A stretch of DNA of 28,355 bases from the NCBI GenBank assembly GCA_050698755.1, contig JBOHCK010000033.1, positions 1 through 28,355 on the forward strand. The letters are read 5' to 3'. Shown here in pieces: positions 1 through 7,779 of the stretch. The position numbers and the translations under genes were made by a program. Source of the DNA: Palsa-504 sp050698755 (lineage in GTDB: Bacteria > Actinomycetota > Actinomycetes > Streptosporangiales > Streptosporangiaceae). A model generated the notes under the pieces. It was not told where the DNA came from, did not search any database, and worked only from the letters and a program-made list of their open reading frames with translations. The stretch's first letter is position 1, and every line of letters starts with the position of its first letter.

Positions 1-162
1 TGCTGTCAATGTCGCCGTGGCGCGGAACACCGATCATCGAGCCGACCGCGTTCGCCGCGAAGATCGACGCAATGCGCAGGCACGCACGCCGACGACACAG
101 ATAGATGCTGAATTGCCGAGTTCCCCTAAGTACCCTGGCACCTACGAGGAGGACGGACAAGA

Positions 163-498
163 ATGGCAACCCAGCCAGGGGCTACCGGGCGGGGAGGCAG
201 GCAGCGGTGGAAGGCTGGGGCTCGGTGGAGGACCTGACGAAATGGGCGTTCACCAACGCGCCAGTGGTCATGGCCAACCAGGCGCACAGCGGCCTGGCCC
301 GCTGCGTGCGCACCCGCGAAGTCGGCGTCCGTATCATCCAGGCGGCCATGGGTACAAGAGCTGCTCGCAACACTCAGCGACACCCTGGCCGCCCACGGCG
401 GCACTATCGGTATCCTCCGCGACCAGGCACTCCCGCCGCTTGACTGCTGGCCCGGCGTGGACGCGGTAGTCGTCTCGACCGAGAACACGCTGACCTAG
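163..498 (+). pseudogene. Small unrecognised gene, broken by two frameshifts
   Basis: I do not recognise the family. An ATG at 163 follows a strong ribosome binding site (GAGGAGGA at about 147-154) and opens a frame beginning MATQPG. That frame hits a stop near 240. Coding-looking sequence continues in a second frame over about 200-352 (motifs GWGSVEDLTKW and VVMANQAHSGLARCV). It then moves to a third frame from about 354 to the TAG at 496-498 (motifs LSDTLAAHGGTIGILRDQ and PGVDAVVVSTENTL). Read together, the pieces give a soluble protein of about 110 residues. It is either a decayed gene or one with sequence errors. The neighbouring DUF2332 gene is also broken, which favours decay. No function is proposed. 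Confidence 0.4.
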
Positions 499-697
499 CA
501 GTGGCGAGCGGTCGAATTGCCGCCGCGCGGACAGCCGCCGTGCCCTTTGCGTGCCCGATCGGCCGGTCAACACTGGGAACTCACGCTCACTCCCCGACAA
601 CCCGGTACACCGGCTGACCTGCGGACAGGCAGGCTGACCCGCTGCGCAAACCGACCTTATGAACAGTGGTCCGTAGCCATGCGCTCAAGCGCGGCCG

Positions 698-1496
698 TCA
701 TGAGCTGGCGGCCGAGTCAGGTGCTAGCGTCATGTAGGCCAGGGTGACGCTGTGCACCACCGCGACGGTGGCGTCGGCGGGTGCCTCGTCCAACAGGGCG
801 GGCAGGTCGGCCAGCAGGTCGCCGCGGCGGACCGGGACCGGGGTGCGGGCCGCCTGGTCCAGCGCGGCGGTCAGCGCGGCCGCCCGGTCAGTGTGTTCCG
901 GCCAGATCAGGCAGGACAAACCAGCGCCGGGCGTCCGGATCGGCCGGGTCGATCGGCTGCCGGTCCAGCCCCACCCGCCAGGCGATCGGCGGCGGGGCGG
1001 CGGGCAGCGGCGGACGGCCCTCGACCGCGCAGGTCAAGGTGAGCCGCCGGTCGCCCGCGCCGATCCGCCTATCCCCGTCTGGGTGACGTACCGGTAGGCC
1101 CACCGGTCCAACCGCAGGCCCAGCCCGGCGGCCGCGCCCACCTCGATCAGCGCCAGCGGCGCGGGCAGCCGGGTCAGCACCGGCAGCAGCAGCGCGCAGC
1201 GGGCCACCTCGTTGGTTTGGGTGCGCCGGGTCCGCACCGTCCGCCGAACCTGCGCACGATGGTCGGCCAGCCAGGCCAGGCAGGCCGACGGGGTCGGTCA
1301 CCGGCGCGCCGTGCCAGCGCAACGCGGCGAACAGCAGGTTGGGCTGCCGCTGCGCCGACGTCAATCCGTCCAGGAAACGCACCGTCGCCGGGTCGTCGGC
1401 CACCGCCCGGGCGAGCCGCTCATAGCTCGGCGAGGACCCGTGCGCCAACACCGCCGCCCATTCCCGGTACTCGGCGGCGGTATCCACACCCGGCAT
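698..1496 (-). pseudogene. DUF2332 family protein, multiply frameshifted and truncated
   Basis: This is a remnant of a DUF2332 protein, a family of unknown function normally about 330-350 residues long. The start ATG at 1496 has a good ribosome binding site (CGGGAGGT) and gives MPGVDTAAEYREW. Family hallmarks follow in three frames. FLDGLTSAQRQPNLLFAALR is in the first. TRRTQTNEVARCALLLPVL and ALIEVGAAAGLGLRLDRW (about 1237-1075) are in the second. LTLTCAVEGRPPLP returns to the first frame. LIWPEHTDRAAALTAAL and GDLLADLPALLDEAPADATV (about 919-740) are in the third. This implies frameshifts near 1280, 1070 and 925. The last frame stops at 698, about 70 residues before the usual family C-terminus, so the gene is both shifted and truncated. 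Confidence 0.85.
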
Positions 1497-1734
1497 GATG
1501 ACCTCCCGTCCGTTTGTGTAAACCGATCTGTAAACCGGACGCGCCGGAACGGCCTGAGATGGGGAGACGAAGCGCACCGTGGTTCACCCGATCCGCTGAG
1601 GTCACCAGGTCTGCGAGAGATTATGCGAGATGCCGGAGACGTACGTCGTATGGCTCATAACCCAGAGGCCGCCGCCCTGGTCGGCCGCGGCTGTAACACC
1701 AGGTCGTCGGCACATGACTGGCATACTGTCGCGC

Positions 1735-2334
1735 ATGACGGGACTGGACGCAAAGGCAGACCTGCACGACTACCTCCAGGGCGCTCGGGAGACGCTGCTG
1801 TGGAAGCTGGAGGGGCTGAGCGAGTACGACATCCGCCGGCCGCTGACGCCGACGGGCACCAATCTCCTCGGGCTCGTTAAGCATTCGGCGACATTCGAGC
1901 TCGAGTACTTCGGCCCGGTGTTCGGTCGGCCGCACACGGTGTTGCTGCCGTGGCTGGCAGATGGCGCTCCGCCCAACGCGGACATGTGGGCCACGGCAGG
2001 TCAGAGCCGGGACGAGATCATCGGCCTGTACCGCCACGCATGGCAGCATGCTGACGAGACGATCACTTCGCTGCCGCTGGACGCGGTCGGCCGGGTGCCG
2101 TGGTGGGGAGAGGACGGCACGGTAACTCTGCACCGGATCCTGGTCCACATGACAGCCGAAACCCAGCGTCACGCAGGTCACGCCGATATCGTCCGGGAGT
2201 TGATAGACGGCGCGGCTGGACTGCTCAAGGGCAACGGCAACCTCCCGGCCGCCGACCAGGAATGGTGGCGCGACTACCGCGACCACGTGGAACAAGCCGC
2301 CCGCAGCGCTGAGAGTGTCAACGAGGCACTTTAG
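1735..2334 (+). CDS. DinB / DUF664 family protein
   Basis: This 199-residue protein belongs to the DinB-like four-helix family, DUF664 branch. The family includes metal-binding, often thiol-dependent enzymes of largely unknown substrate, abundant in actinobacteria that use mycothiol. Visible hallmarks are GLVKHSATFELEYF in the first half and TLHRILVHMTAETQRHAGHADIVREL in the second. The spaced histidines in these motifs are the usual metal ligands. The protein has no signal peptide or membrane segment and should be cytoplasmic. In-frame starts also exist at 1630 and 1714. I chose ATG 1735 (MTGLDAKADLHDYL) because the family alignment begins there, but no strong ribosome binding site decides between 1714 and 1735. 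The gene converges on the lipoprotein gene, with 22 bases between the stops. A thiol-transferase role is inference. Confidence 0.8.
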   Translation: MTGLDAKADLHDYLQGARETLLWKLEGLSEYDIRRPLTPTGTNLLGLVKHSATFELEYFGPVFGRPHTVLLPWLADGAPPNADMWATAGQSRDEIIGLYRHAWQHADETITSLPLDAVGRVPWWGEDGTVTLHRILVHMTAETQRHAGHADIVRELIDGAAGLLKGNGNLPAADQEWWRDYRDHVEQAARSAESVNEAL

Positions 2335-2356
2335 CCGAGCCCGAGGACGGGGTGGG

Positions 2357-2776
2357 CTAGCAGGTCATCTGCAGGTCACCCAACTGCTTGGCCGAGACGA
2401 CAAGGCTGCTGACCCCCACCACCTGGATTGTGTAAGGACCGGACCCGGCGGGAATCGTCGCCGAGAAGTCGTACACCCCAACCTGTCCGCCCGCCAGCGA
2501 GGACGGCACGTGAAGCGCGCTGGTCGCTTGGGCGTCCTTGTGCAAACTCGTCGTGGCCAGGAGCGCCCCCGATGGGCCCTTGATGTTCACTTGGGTGCCC
2601 TCGACCGCGTGGCCGCAAATCCCGCTAATGCCGGCCAGCGCACTGTACACGGTCGCCGCGGCCACCGTTCCGCCGAGAACCTGCCCGTGCACGGCCTGGG
2701 TGCCTGCGCCGCCACCTCCGCATGCGGTCAACGCCGAGGCTGCGGCGATTGTTGCGGCGACGACTAGCTTGCGCAT
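2357..2776 (-). CDS. Small secreted lipoprotein, function unknown
   Basis: This 139-residue protein opens with a lipoprotein signal peptide: MRKLVV, a hydrophobic alanine-rich stretch, and a lipobox LTAC with the cysteine at about residue 19. A flexible GGGGAG stretch follows. The mature part is probably a beta-rich domain anchored on the outer face of the membrane. Motifs such as GTQVNIKGPSGALLATT and YDFSATIPAGSGPYTIQVVG resemble carboxypeptidase-regulatory or Ig-like extracellular folds. Cysteines near residue 54 and at the C-terminus could pair. I do not recognise a named family. It is convergent with the DinB-like gene, and about 270 bases without a convincing gene lie upstream. Confidence 0.7.
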   Translation of the reverse strand: MRKLVVAATIAAASALTACGGGGAGTQAVHGQVLGGTVAAATVYSALAGISGICGHAVEGTQVNIKGPSGALLATTSLHKDAQATSALHVPSSLAGGQVGVYDFSATIPAGSGPYTIQVVGVSSLVVSAKQLGDLQMTC

Positions 2777-3043
2777 TTCGTTTCACTACCTTGGGGAGGA
2801 TCGTCTCGAACCTGGCTGTCTGTCAGGCGACTGAGAGCGAGATGCGGCGCCTGCCAGTGGAAGTGGAGCGTACACCGCGAGGTGCTCGCGGGAAGCCGTA
2901 AATGCCAACGAACTCCACGGCCCGAGGCGCTGCATCCAGACCCAGGTGGTCGGCACGCCTATCTTCCGGGACGCTTATGAGGCTGTGGATCTGAAGGTGG
3001 TGGCCGTGCCCGTCGCGTGCCCGTCGCGTGCCCGCTGCTGACC
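2777..3043. other. Intergenic stretch with a short tandem repeat and possible coding remnant
   Basis: There is no convincing gene here. On the plus strand about 2930-3045 reads as a plausible protein fragment (TQVVGTPIFRDAYEAVDLKVV) ending at a TGA, with no start codon or ribosome binding site. This could be a degraded 3' end, but I cannot name the family. The stretch also holds an 11-base direct repeat at 3006-3034 and should contain the promoter of the downstream lipoprotein gene. Confidence 0.35.
3006..3034. repeat. 11-bp tandem repeat, 2.6 copies
   Basis: GTGCCCGTCGC occurs at 3006-3016 and 3017-3027, followed by GTGCCCG at 3028-3034. The copies are identical. It lies just outside the 3' end of the proline-rich membrane protein gene. 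Confidence 0.8.
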
Positions 3044-3851
3044 TCAGCTGTGGGAGCCCGCGTGCAGGGTGGCCAAGATCACTGCGAGGATCACAACGGC
3101 GGCGCAGGTCACCGCGACGGTGATCATGAACCCTCGGACCAGAGGTTCCATTCGGTAGCGCTCGATCGTCTGTTCCGGTCCGAGCCCGAGGAGATGCCGG
3201 CCGACCTCATCTGCGAACCGCCCGTCATACCAGAGCTTGCGCTCCTGCCCGGACGGGCCGCGATACTCGACGGCTCCGTAAAGATTCTCTTTGTGAAGGT
3301 ATTTGTGGATCATGGGCTTGATCAGCGGCCGCAGGCTGGCGCCCTGACGAGGATCAGACAGGGCCAGTCTCCTGGGACGCTTCACGTACCAGGACACCTC
3401 CGCCATGAGGACCCGGCGGTGGGTGACCGCCATGTAGTAGACCTGCTTCTCGCGGTTCAGCCAGAAGAACTTGGGCCACAGGAGCACGACGGTCCTGGAA
3501 AGCGGACCTGCTGTACCTGGCGGCGACGAGGCCGGTGGGAAGGCCGAGGATCAGGTTGAATAGCGCGCCGCAGGCGCCGGCGATGATCAGCCAGACCCGG
3601 TACGTAGGTGGCGATGACTCCGGCGGGGCGTATCCAGGCATGCCATATCCGGGCACGCCATATCCGGGCTGGCCGTCTCCCGGCATGGCGTACCCGGGCG
3701 GACCGTAACCGGGCGGTGCCTGTTGTCCCGTTTCCCAGCCGGAGGGACCCGGCGCCCCGCTCTGGCCCGAGTCGGACGATGGTGCCCCGAACCCCGGTCC
3801 CTGTCCGGCGGGGTATCCCTGCTCGCCGCTGGGCGTATACCTGTAACTCAT
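3044..3851 (-). pseudogene. Proline/glycine-rich membrane protein with a frameshift
   Basis: The ATG at 3851 follows a GGAGGGGGG ribosome binding site. The N-terminal third (about residues 1-85) is a disordered proline-, glycine- and tyrosine-rich region with repeats of the type PGYGxPGY. A hydrophobic segment follows (VWLIIAGACGALFNLILGL, about residues 87-105). At about 3487-3500 the frame is lost. Coding continues in another frame as LLWPKFFWLNREKQVYYMAV and runs to the stop at 3044, ending in a second hydrophobic segment (FMITVAVTCAAVVILAVILA). Joined, the product would be about 268 residues with two membrane segments. Many actinobacterial membrane proteins carry such cytoplasmic PGY-rich tails, but I cannot name this family. 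It may be a pseudogene, a sequencing error, or two genes. The single-gene reading fits best because the second piece has no good start signal. Confidence 0.55.
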
Positions 3852-4115
3852 GGTGGCGGCCCCCCTCCGTCCGATGCGGATGCATTAATCCAGACGCTAC
3901 GGCCGGATCGTCCCGGGAACGTTACGGCTATGCCGATCGGGGGCAAGGTCCGGAATGATCTCTGCTGCCTGTCTCTCGGCGCATCAGGTTCGAGGCTGGC
4001 CGGGCGGTAGAATGAGGTCAGCCAGCATTACGACGCCGATCCGCAGGTAGTGGCCGGGTATCTGTACGAATCCGAGCGCGTATCGCAGCGACCCTGGCGA
4101 AGGCGGGTGTCATTC

Positions 4116-4688
4116 ATGGCCTCGGTTAGCAAGCTTGACGTGTACGAGATCGCCTACCTGTGCGGAGGAGCGGAGCGGGTGGCCCTGGCCGCCGTGGTCG
4201 CCCTGCAGGAGGACGGGCGGATCACGATTTCGCGCACCCGGCACCGGGTCCACGTGGCGCGCCGCCGGGCCAGCCAGCCGGTCGAACGCGCGGTCCTGGA
4301 CGCGGTGCCGGAGGCAGGCCAGGTCCTGGGTCAGCTCCTGAACGACGTGGCGAACTCGGCCGCGGTGCACGAGCTGATCAACGGTCTCCGGCAAGATGGC
4401 CTGGTGGGGCACCATTCCCTGGCCGGTCATCCGCATCTGTCGGCTGCGGGGCGGAAGGCGCGCGCGGAACTGCAGGAATCCGGCGTGCAGGTCCCCCGTG
4501 AGCACAGGGTCGCCGTGCTTGGCGCCAGCGGCATCGCAGACGCAGGACTGCGGGACGTCTTCGAGACGCCCGATCCGCCGCCCGGTGGCAAGCTGCTGCC
4601 CAAGACGCCCAAGACCGCGGGCAACTACGGCGACGCCCCGCCCGACACGCACCTGCCGATGCAACCGGGGATCTCGGGCCGCTGGTGA
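4116..4688 (+). CDS. TIGR04222-like domain protein
   Basis: This 190-residue protein starts at ATG 4116 (MASVSKLDVYEIAYL) behind a purine-rich GAAGGCGGG. The opening LDVYEIAYLCGGAERVALAA followed by ALQEDGRITIS and ERAVLDAVPEAG is the pattern of the TIGR04222 domain, an actinobacterial domain of unknown function. There it usually sits at the N-terminus of a membrane protein with a low-complexity C-terminus. No membrane segment is visible here, so this is a soluble form. The C-terminal 50 residues are proline-rich and probably disordered. It ends 7 bases before the GTG of the methyltransferase-like gene, on the same strand, so the two are probably co-transcribed. Role unknown. Confidence 0.65.
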   Translation: MASVSKLDVYEIAYLCGGAERVALAAVVALQEDGRITISRTRHRVHVARRRASQPVERAVLDAVPEAGQVLGQLLNDVANSAAVHELINGLRQDGLVGHHSLAGHPHLSAAGRKARAELQESGVQVPREHRVAVLGASGIADAGLRDVFETPDPPPGGKLLPKTPKTAGNYGDAPPDTHLPMQPGISGRW

Positions 4689-4695
4689 CGCGGTA

Positions 4696-5193
4696 GTGGC
4701 AGCACACCGGTTTCACGGTGATGAGCGGCGATTCGAAGTGACGGCCGACTTCATCGCAGCCCGGTTTCCGCAGGCCAGGACCGCGGCCGACGTGGCAGGC
4801 GGGCAGGGAATGCTGGCGCGGCGTCTCCGTAAGCGGCACAACATTGAGTGCGACGTCGTGGACCCGCGAGGCTGGGTGCTTCGCGGAGTTCCGAGCCGGG
4901 CCGAAGAGTACCGCGCCGAGATGGCGGGCTTCTACGACGTCATCATCGGCTTGCACCCGGACGCGGCGCTGCGGGAAGTGGTCAGCTCGGCGCGGGTGCG
5001 GCCCGTGGTCGTAGTGCCGTGCTGCAATTTCTGGCTGCGGGACGCCAAGCTCGGCCGGGATGAGCTGCTCGACGCGATCGAGAAGCATCACGCCGCGTAC
5101 GGCACCTCCGAACGAGTCGTCCCGGGTTTCCGCGGGCCGCATAACCGGGCGCTGGTGCTGCGGCCAGCGGCGCCTACGATCCGAGCGTGGTGA
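4696..5193 (+). CDS. SAM-dependent methyltransferase-like protein (Methyltransf_32-like)
   Basis: This 165-residue protein is taken from GTG 4696 (VAAHRFHGDERRFEV). No clean ribosome binding site is seen, so the start is tentative. The motif TAADVAGGQGMLARRLRKR is a class I methyltransferase motif I with an altered glycine loop. DVVDPRGW would be the acidic strand-2 site. The later IIGLHPDAALREVV and VVVVPCCNFW resemble the PCC signature of Methyltransf_32-type enzymes, where this region lies near the active site. It is short for a full methyltransferase but keeps the core. It overlaps the downstream kinase-like gene at GTGA (5190-5193), a layout typical of translational coupling. The substrate cannot be told; a nucleic-acid or small-molecule target is possible. 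Confidence 0.6.
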   Translation: MAAHRFHGDERRFEVTADFIAARFPQARTAADVAGGQGMLARRLRKRHNIECDVVDPRGWVLRGVPSRAEEYRAEMAGFYDVIIGLHPDAALREVVSSARVRPVVVVPCCNFWLRDAKLGRDELLDAIEKHHAAYGTSERVVPGFRGPHNRALVLRPAAPTIRAW

Positions 5194-5956
5194 CCCGCAG
5201 GCCCGTCTGGCGTGAGGTTCGCCTTCTGGTGGCCAGGGAGCTGGGCACCTTCCCGCGCTCGGCGCGCGCGGGTACCCGGTTCCGGCGATCCTGTGGCACG
5301 GCATGATCGGCTCGCAGTGGCACGTGACCGTCCAGAACCGGTTCCCAGGCCGTCTGCTCTTCCCGCTGGACGGTCCACTGGACCCACCGATCCTCGACGC
5401 GATGCTGGCCCTAGTCGAGCTGCAGGCCGGCGCCGGGATCCCGCCTGGGGACCGCGATTTCACCAGTTACGTGGCCAACGTGCTGTTCGACGACTGGGAC
5501 GAGGTGTGGGCTGACGCGCCGCGAGCTTGCGCGGCGGCTGGTCCGCTGTGCGCGCGGCTGCGGCGCTGGCTCGAGCCGGACTGGGGGCTGCGGCTGTCAG
5601 CGGCCGACTATGCCCACAACGACCTGAATCTGTCGAACGTCCTGACCGACGGCGCGCGGATCACCGGTGTCGTGGACTGGGATGAGTTCGGGCTGGGCAG
5701 CCGCGCCCTGGACCTGATCGCCCTCGCCTTCGACTGCGAGCGCTGCGGCGACCGCGCTACCGCAGATCGCCTGCTGGCCCGGGCGGCTCAGGTGGCCGGC
5801 GGCGACGGGCTGCGCTGCCTGGTCAGCTACCGGGTGATCGCCGGGCTCGCCGTTTTCACCCGCGAGCGGCGGGCGTACGGCCATCCCCTCGGGGATGAGG
5901 AGTGCGCGGCCACCCTGGCCATCCTCGACAGGCTTCAGGCGCCCAGGCGCACCTGA
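5187..5956 (+). pseudogene. Aminoglycoside phosphotransferase family protein lacking its N-lobe
   Basis: The C-lobe is intact from about 5250 to the stop at 5956. It carries AILWHGMIGSQWHVTVQN and FPGRLLFPLDGPLD, then the catalytic Brenner-type loop AHNDLNLSNVL and the metal-binding GVVDWDEFGLG. These are hallmarks of the APH / choline-kinase-like fold. The likely start at GTG 5187 or 5190 (VTRRPVWREVRLLVARELG) is in a different frame and is lost within about 100 bases. The N-lobe that binds ATP, with its lysine, is absent between the two pieces. Relatives are usually about 280-320 residues. An ATG at 5303 could still yield a 217-residue product, but without the N-lobe it is unlikely to be an active kinase. 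It overlaps the upstream methyltransferase-like gene and converges on the DUF4031 gene. Confidence 0.7.
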
Positions 5957-5962
5957 GCGGAG

Positions 5963-6259
5963 CTAGGGGCGGCTCTCTCCCCGCAATACTGCTCGCTGCC
6001 GTTCCATCTTGGCGGCCTCGCGGGCCTTAATCGCTTGTGCGCCAAGCACCACGGCGCGATCGCGCTCGCCCTGGGTCATCGTGTAGTGCCGGGTAACCCC
6101 GCCAGGGGAACCAGCGTCCCGGCGAATCCCTAGCCGCGCAGCGAAGGCGTGCAACTCGTCCTCAGTATCGGCCGACAGGCCGAACAAGGGAGGCGGCGGG
6201 GCGGTCCTGCCCATGAGCAGCCGACTCAGATCTCGCAGTTTGTACACGTACACCGCCAT
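5963..6259 (-). CDS. DUF4031 domain-containing protein
   Basis: This 98-residue protein starts at ATG 6259 (MAVYVYKLRDLSRL) behind a clear GGAGG at about 6264-6269. The frame is open further upstream, but family alignment and the ribosome binding site support this start. DUF4031 proteins have the pattern seen here: an opening M-x-V-Y-V, the core ADTEDELHAFAARLGIRRD, a histidine-tyrosine pair (RHYTMT) and ERDRAVVLGAQAIKAREAA. The family is small, cytoplasmic and of unknown function, widespread in actinobacteria and often phage-associated. The usual VDD after the opening strand is replaced by VYK, a possible loss of an acidic site. The stop lies 6 bases from the stop of the convergent kinase-like gene. 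Confidence 0.8.
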   Translation of the reverse strand: MAVYVYKLRDLSRLLMGRTAPPPPLFGLSADTEDELHAFAARLGIRRDAGSPGGVTRHYTMTQGERDRAVVLGAQAIKAREAAKMERQRAVLRGESRP

Positions 6260-6324
6260 GGCATCCTCCACTCGCTGGCACTGCCCATGGCTACGCGGCC
6301 ACCCCCATCGTTTCACAACACAGA

Positions 6325-6363
6325 CTTCTGGCCCGGTCGACACCGTGCCGACCGGGCCAGAAG
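6325..6363 (-). terminator. Perfect 15-bp stem-loop downstream of the sigma / membrane-partner operon
   Basis: CTTCTGGCCCGGTCG (6325-6339) is an exact inverted copy of CGACCGGGCCAGAAG (6349-6363), with a 9-base loop. It lies 18 bases past the stop of the sigma-partner gene and before the DUF4031 gene. On the minus strand it is followed by TCTGTGTTGTG, only weakly T-rich. Position and stem strength fit a terminator for the sigma operon. Symmetry would also allow it to protect a transcript end or bind a protein. Confidence 0.7.
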
Positions 6364-6381
6364 CGGATTCGCCAAGGACCG

Positions 6382-7059
6382 CTAGTCGTTTCCGTGCGGC
6401 CCGCTGTCGGGAATGCTGGTGCACGTGAGGGGGGCGTTCGCCACGATGAGCGAGAACGAGATCTCATTTTCCTGCGAGTTCTGGCGGTAGCCGATGCTGA
6501 GCTCCACCCCGCTCGGGATGCGGGAGCCGTAGATCACGATGGGCCCCGGCTTGGCCGTCGGTTGCCCGCTGGTCGGGACCTGGATCTTGCCCGGTCCGGA
6601 CAGCGTGACTACGTCGCCGACGCCGGGGGCCGGCTGGACGGCCGTGCGGCAGAACTCCCCGGCCGTAACCAGGGCCGGGATGCCGTGTTCGGCCAGGGCC
6701 TGGCGGACCGCGTTGGGGTCTGCCACCTGTCCCGGGTACAGGGTCAGCGTCGTGGTGCCGTCGGGGCCGGCGGCGACCGTAAACGACACCAGATGGACCC
6801 CGGACGCGTGATGGTGTGCCGCCGGCGCGGCCTGCTGCGCCGGCCGGGCGGCCGGAGCTCCGCCGGTCAGGCCGACGACCAGCGCGGCGCACGCCCCGGC
6901 GGCGGCAATAGACAGCCCGCCCAGGCGGGCGCGACGGCGCGCGCGGCCCTTGGCCTCGATGGCCTCAAGTCGCGGTGCCATCGGCATAGGCAACCTGGAG
7001 ATTGAATCGCGCACGGCGCTCAGCACGGCGCCGTCGTTCAGTTCGTCGTTGTCGTTCAT
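6382..7059 (-). CDS. Membrane protein paired with the ECF sigma factor, probable anti-sigma factor
   Basis: This 225-residue protein begins MNDNDELNDGAVLSAV. The first 45 residues are cytoplasmic and end in a strongly basic stretch (KGRARRRAR). One membrane segment follows (LGGLSIAAAGACAALVVGL, about residues 47-65), then an alanine/proline linker and an extracytoplasmic domain of about 140 residues. The outer domain has LTLYPGQVADPNAVRQALAE and a C-terminal stretch with cysteines (FCRTAV, LTCTSIP). The layout and an ATGA overlap with the sigma gene (7056-7059) fit a membrane anti-sigma factor that holds the sigma factor through its cytoplasmic tail. No HXXXCXXC zinc motif is present, so it is not a ZAS-type anti-sigma. 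Its signal is unknown. The role is inferred mainly from context. Confidence 0.65.
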   Translation of the reverse strand: MNDNDELNDGAVLSAVRDSISRLPMPMAPRLEAIEAKGRARRRARLGGLSIAAAGACAALVVGLTGGAPAARPAQQAAPAAHHHASGVHLVSFTVAAGPDGTTTLTLYPGQVADPNAVRQALAEHGIPALVTAGEFCRTAVQPAPGVGDVVTLSGPGKIQVPTSGQPTAKPGPIVIYGSRIPSGVELSIGYRQNSQENEISFSLIVANAPLTCTSIPDSGPHGND

Positions 7060-7553
7060 CGGTCGGCCTCCATGGCTCGAGATAGGGAAAGTTCACGGCG
7101 CAGCGTCGTCACGCCCCTGGACAGGTGCGCCCGGACCGTTCCGGGGGCGATCCCCAGCTGCGCGGAGATGGTGTCGATGTCCAAGTCGAGGAAGACACGC
7201 AGCGCGATCACCTCGCGCTGGCGTCCCGGCAGATGCCTGAGCGCGGTCAGCAGGGCAGCGTCCAGGCCGTGGTCTTCATCGCGCCGGGCCTCGGCGTCCT
7301 GACCGGCCAGCGGCAGCTCACGACGGCGCCTGCGCCACCACGACGCCCCGACGTTGAGCGCGGTGCGCACCACCCACGCCCGGGGGGCCGGATGCCGGCG
7401 GACCTTCCGCCACGACAACCAGGCCCTGGCGAACGCCTCCGCCACCTGGTCCTCAGCCAGCTCCGCGCTGCCCGTGCTCGCTATGACCGCCCGCAGGCAC
7501 GGCTCCCAGCTGGCCTGGAAGAACTCAGCGAACTCTGTCTTTTCGCGGGTCAC
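7056..7553 (-). CDS. ECF RNA polymerase sigma factor, SigE-like
   Basis: This 165-residue protein directs RNA polymerase to a dedicated promoter set. Region 2 is seen as ELAEDQVAEAFARAWLSW with PRAWVVRTALNVGASWWRR (about residues 30-80). Region 4 is seen as LRHLPGRQREVIALR and DIDTISAQLGIAPGTVRAHL (about residues 105-150). There is no region 3, as expected for ECF sigmas. The start is GTG 7553, giving a normal length; the ribosome binding site is weak. Its stop codon overlaps the ATG of the membrane protein gene (ATGA), so the two are translated together, a typical sigma / anti-sigma arrangement. A 7-bp inverted repeat lies in its leader at 7573-7598. Confidence 0.9.
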   Translation of the reverse strand: MTREKTEFAEFFQASWEPCLRAVIASTGSAELAEDQVAEAFARAWLSWRKVRRHPAPRAWVVRTALNVGASWWRRRRRELPLAGQDAEARRDEDHGLDAALLTALRHLPGRQREVIALRVFLDLDIDTISAQLGIAPGTVRAHLSRGVTTLRRELSLSRAMEADR

Positions 7554-7572
7554 ACCTGTTTAACTCACGAGC

Positions 7573-7598
7573 CCCGGCGTTTGCTTACTTGCGCCGGG
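7573..7598. other. Short inverted repeat in the sigma gene leader
   Basis: CCCGGCG (7573-7579) pairs with CGCCGGG (7592-7598) around a 12-base loop. It is 20 bases upstream of the sigma GTG on the minus strand. It could be a leader hairpin or chance in GC-rich DNA. Confidence 0.35.
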
Positions 7599-7779
7599 CA
7601 GAAGTTGAGGACGTTTCAGGGAGGGGGTTAGCGCCAGGATTAAATCGGGGGCTTCCACCATGGCCGGAGACCGGCTCGCGCCGCAGACTGGGCTCACCAT
7701 CGGAACTCATCTCGCAGAGAGTCGCCACAGCCATGTACGTAGACGACGAGGGCCGCCTGGACGCGGCCGAGCAGCCCGA

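Noticed and set aside
4378..5463. Long open frame on the minus strand opposite the methyltransferase-like and kinase-like genes
   Set aside because: Low-complexity arginine/proline translation and no motifs. The plus-strand frames carry real domains.
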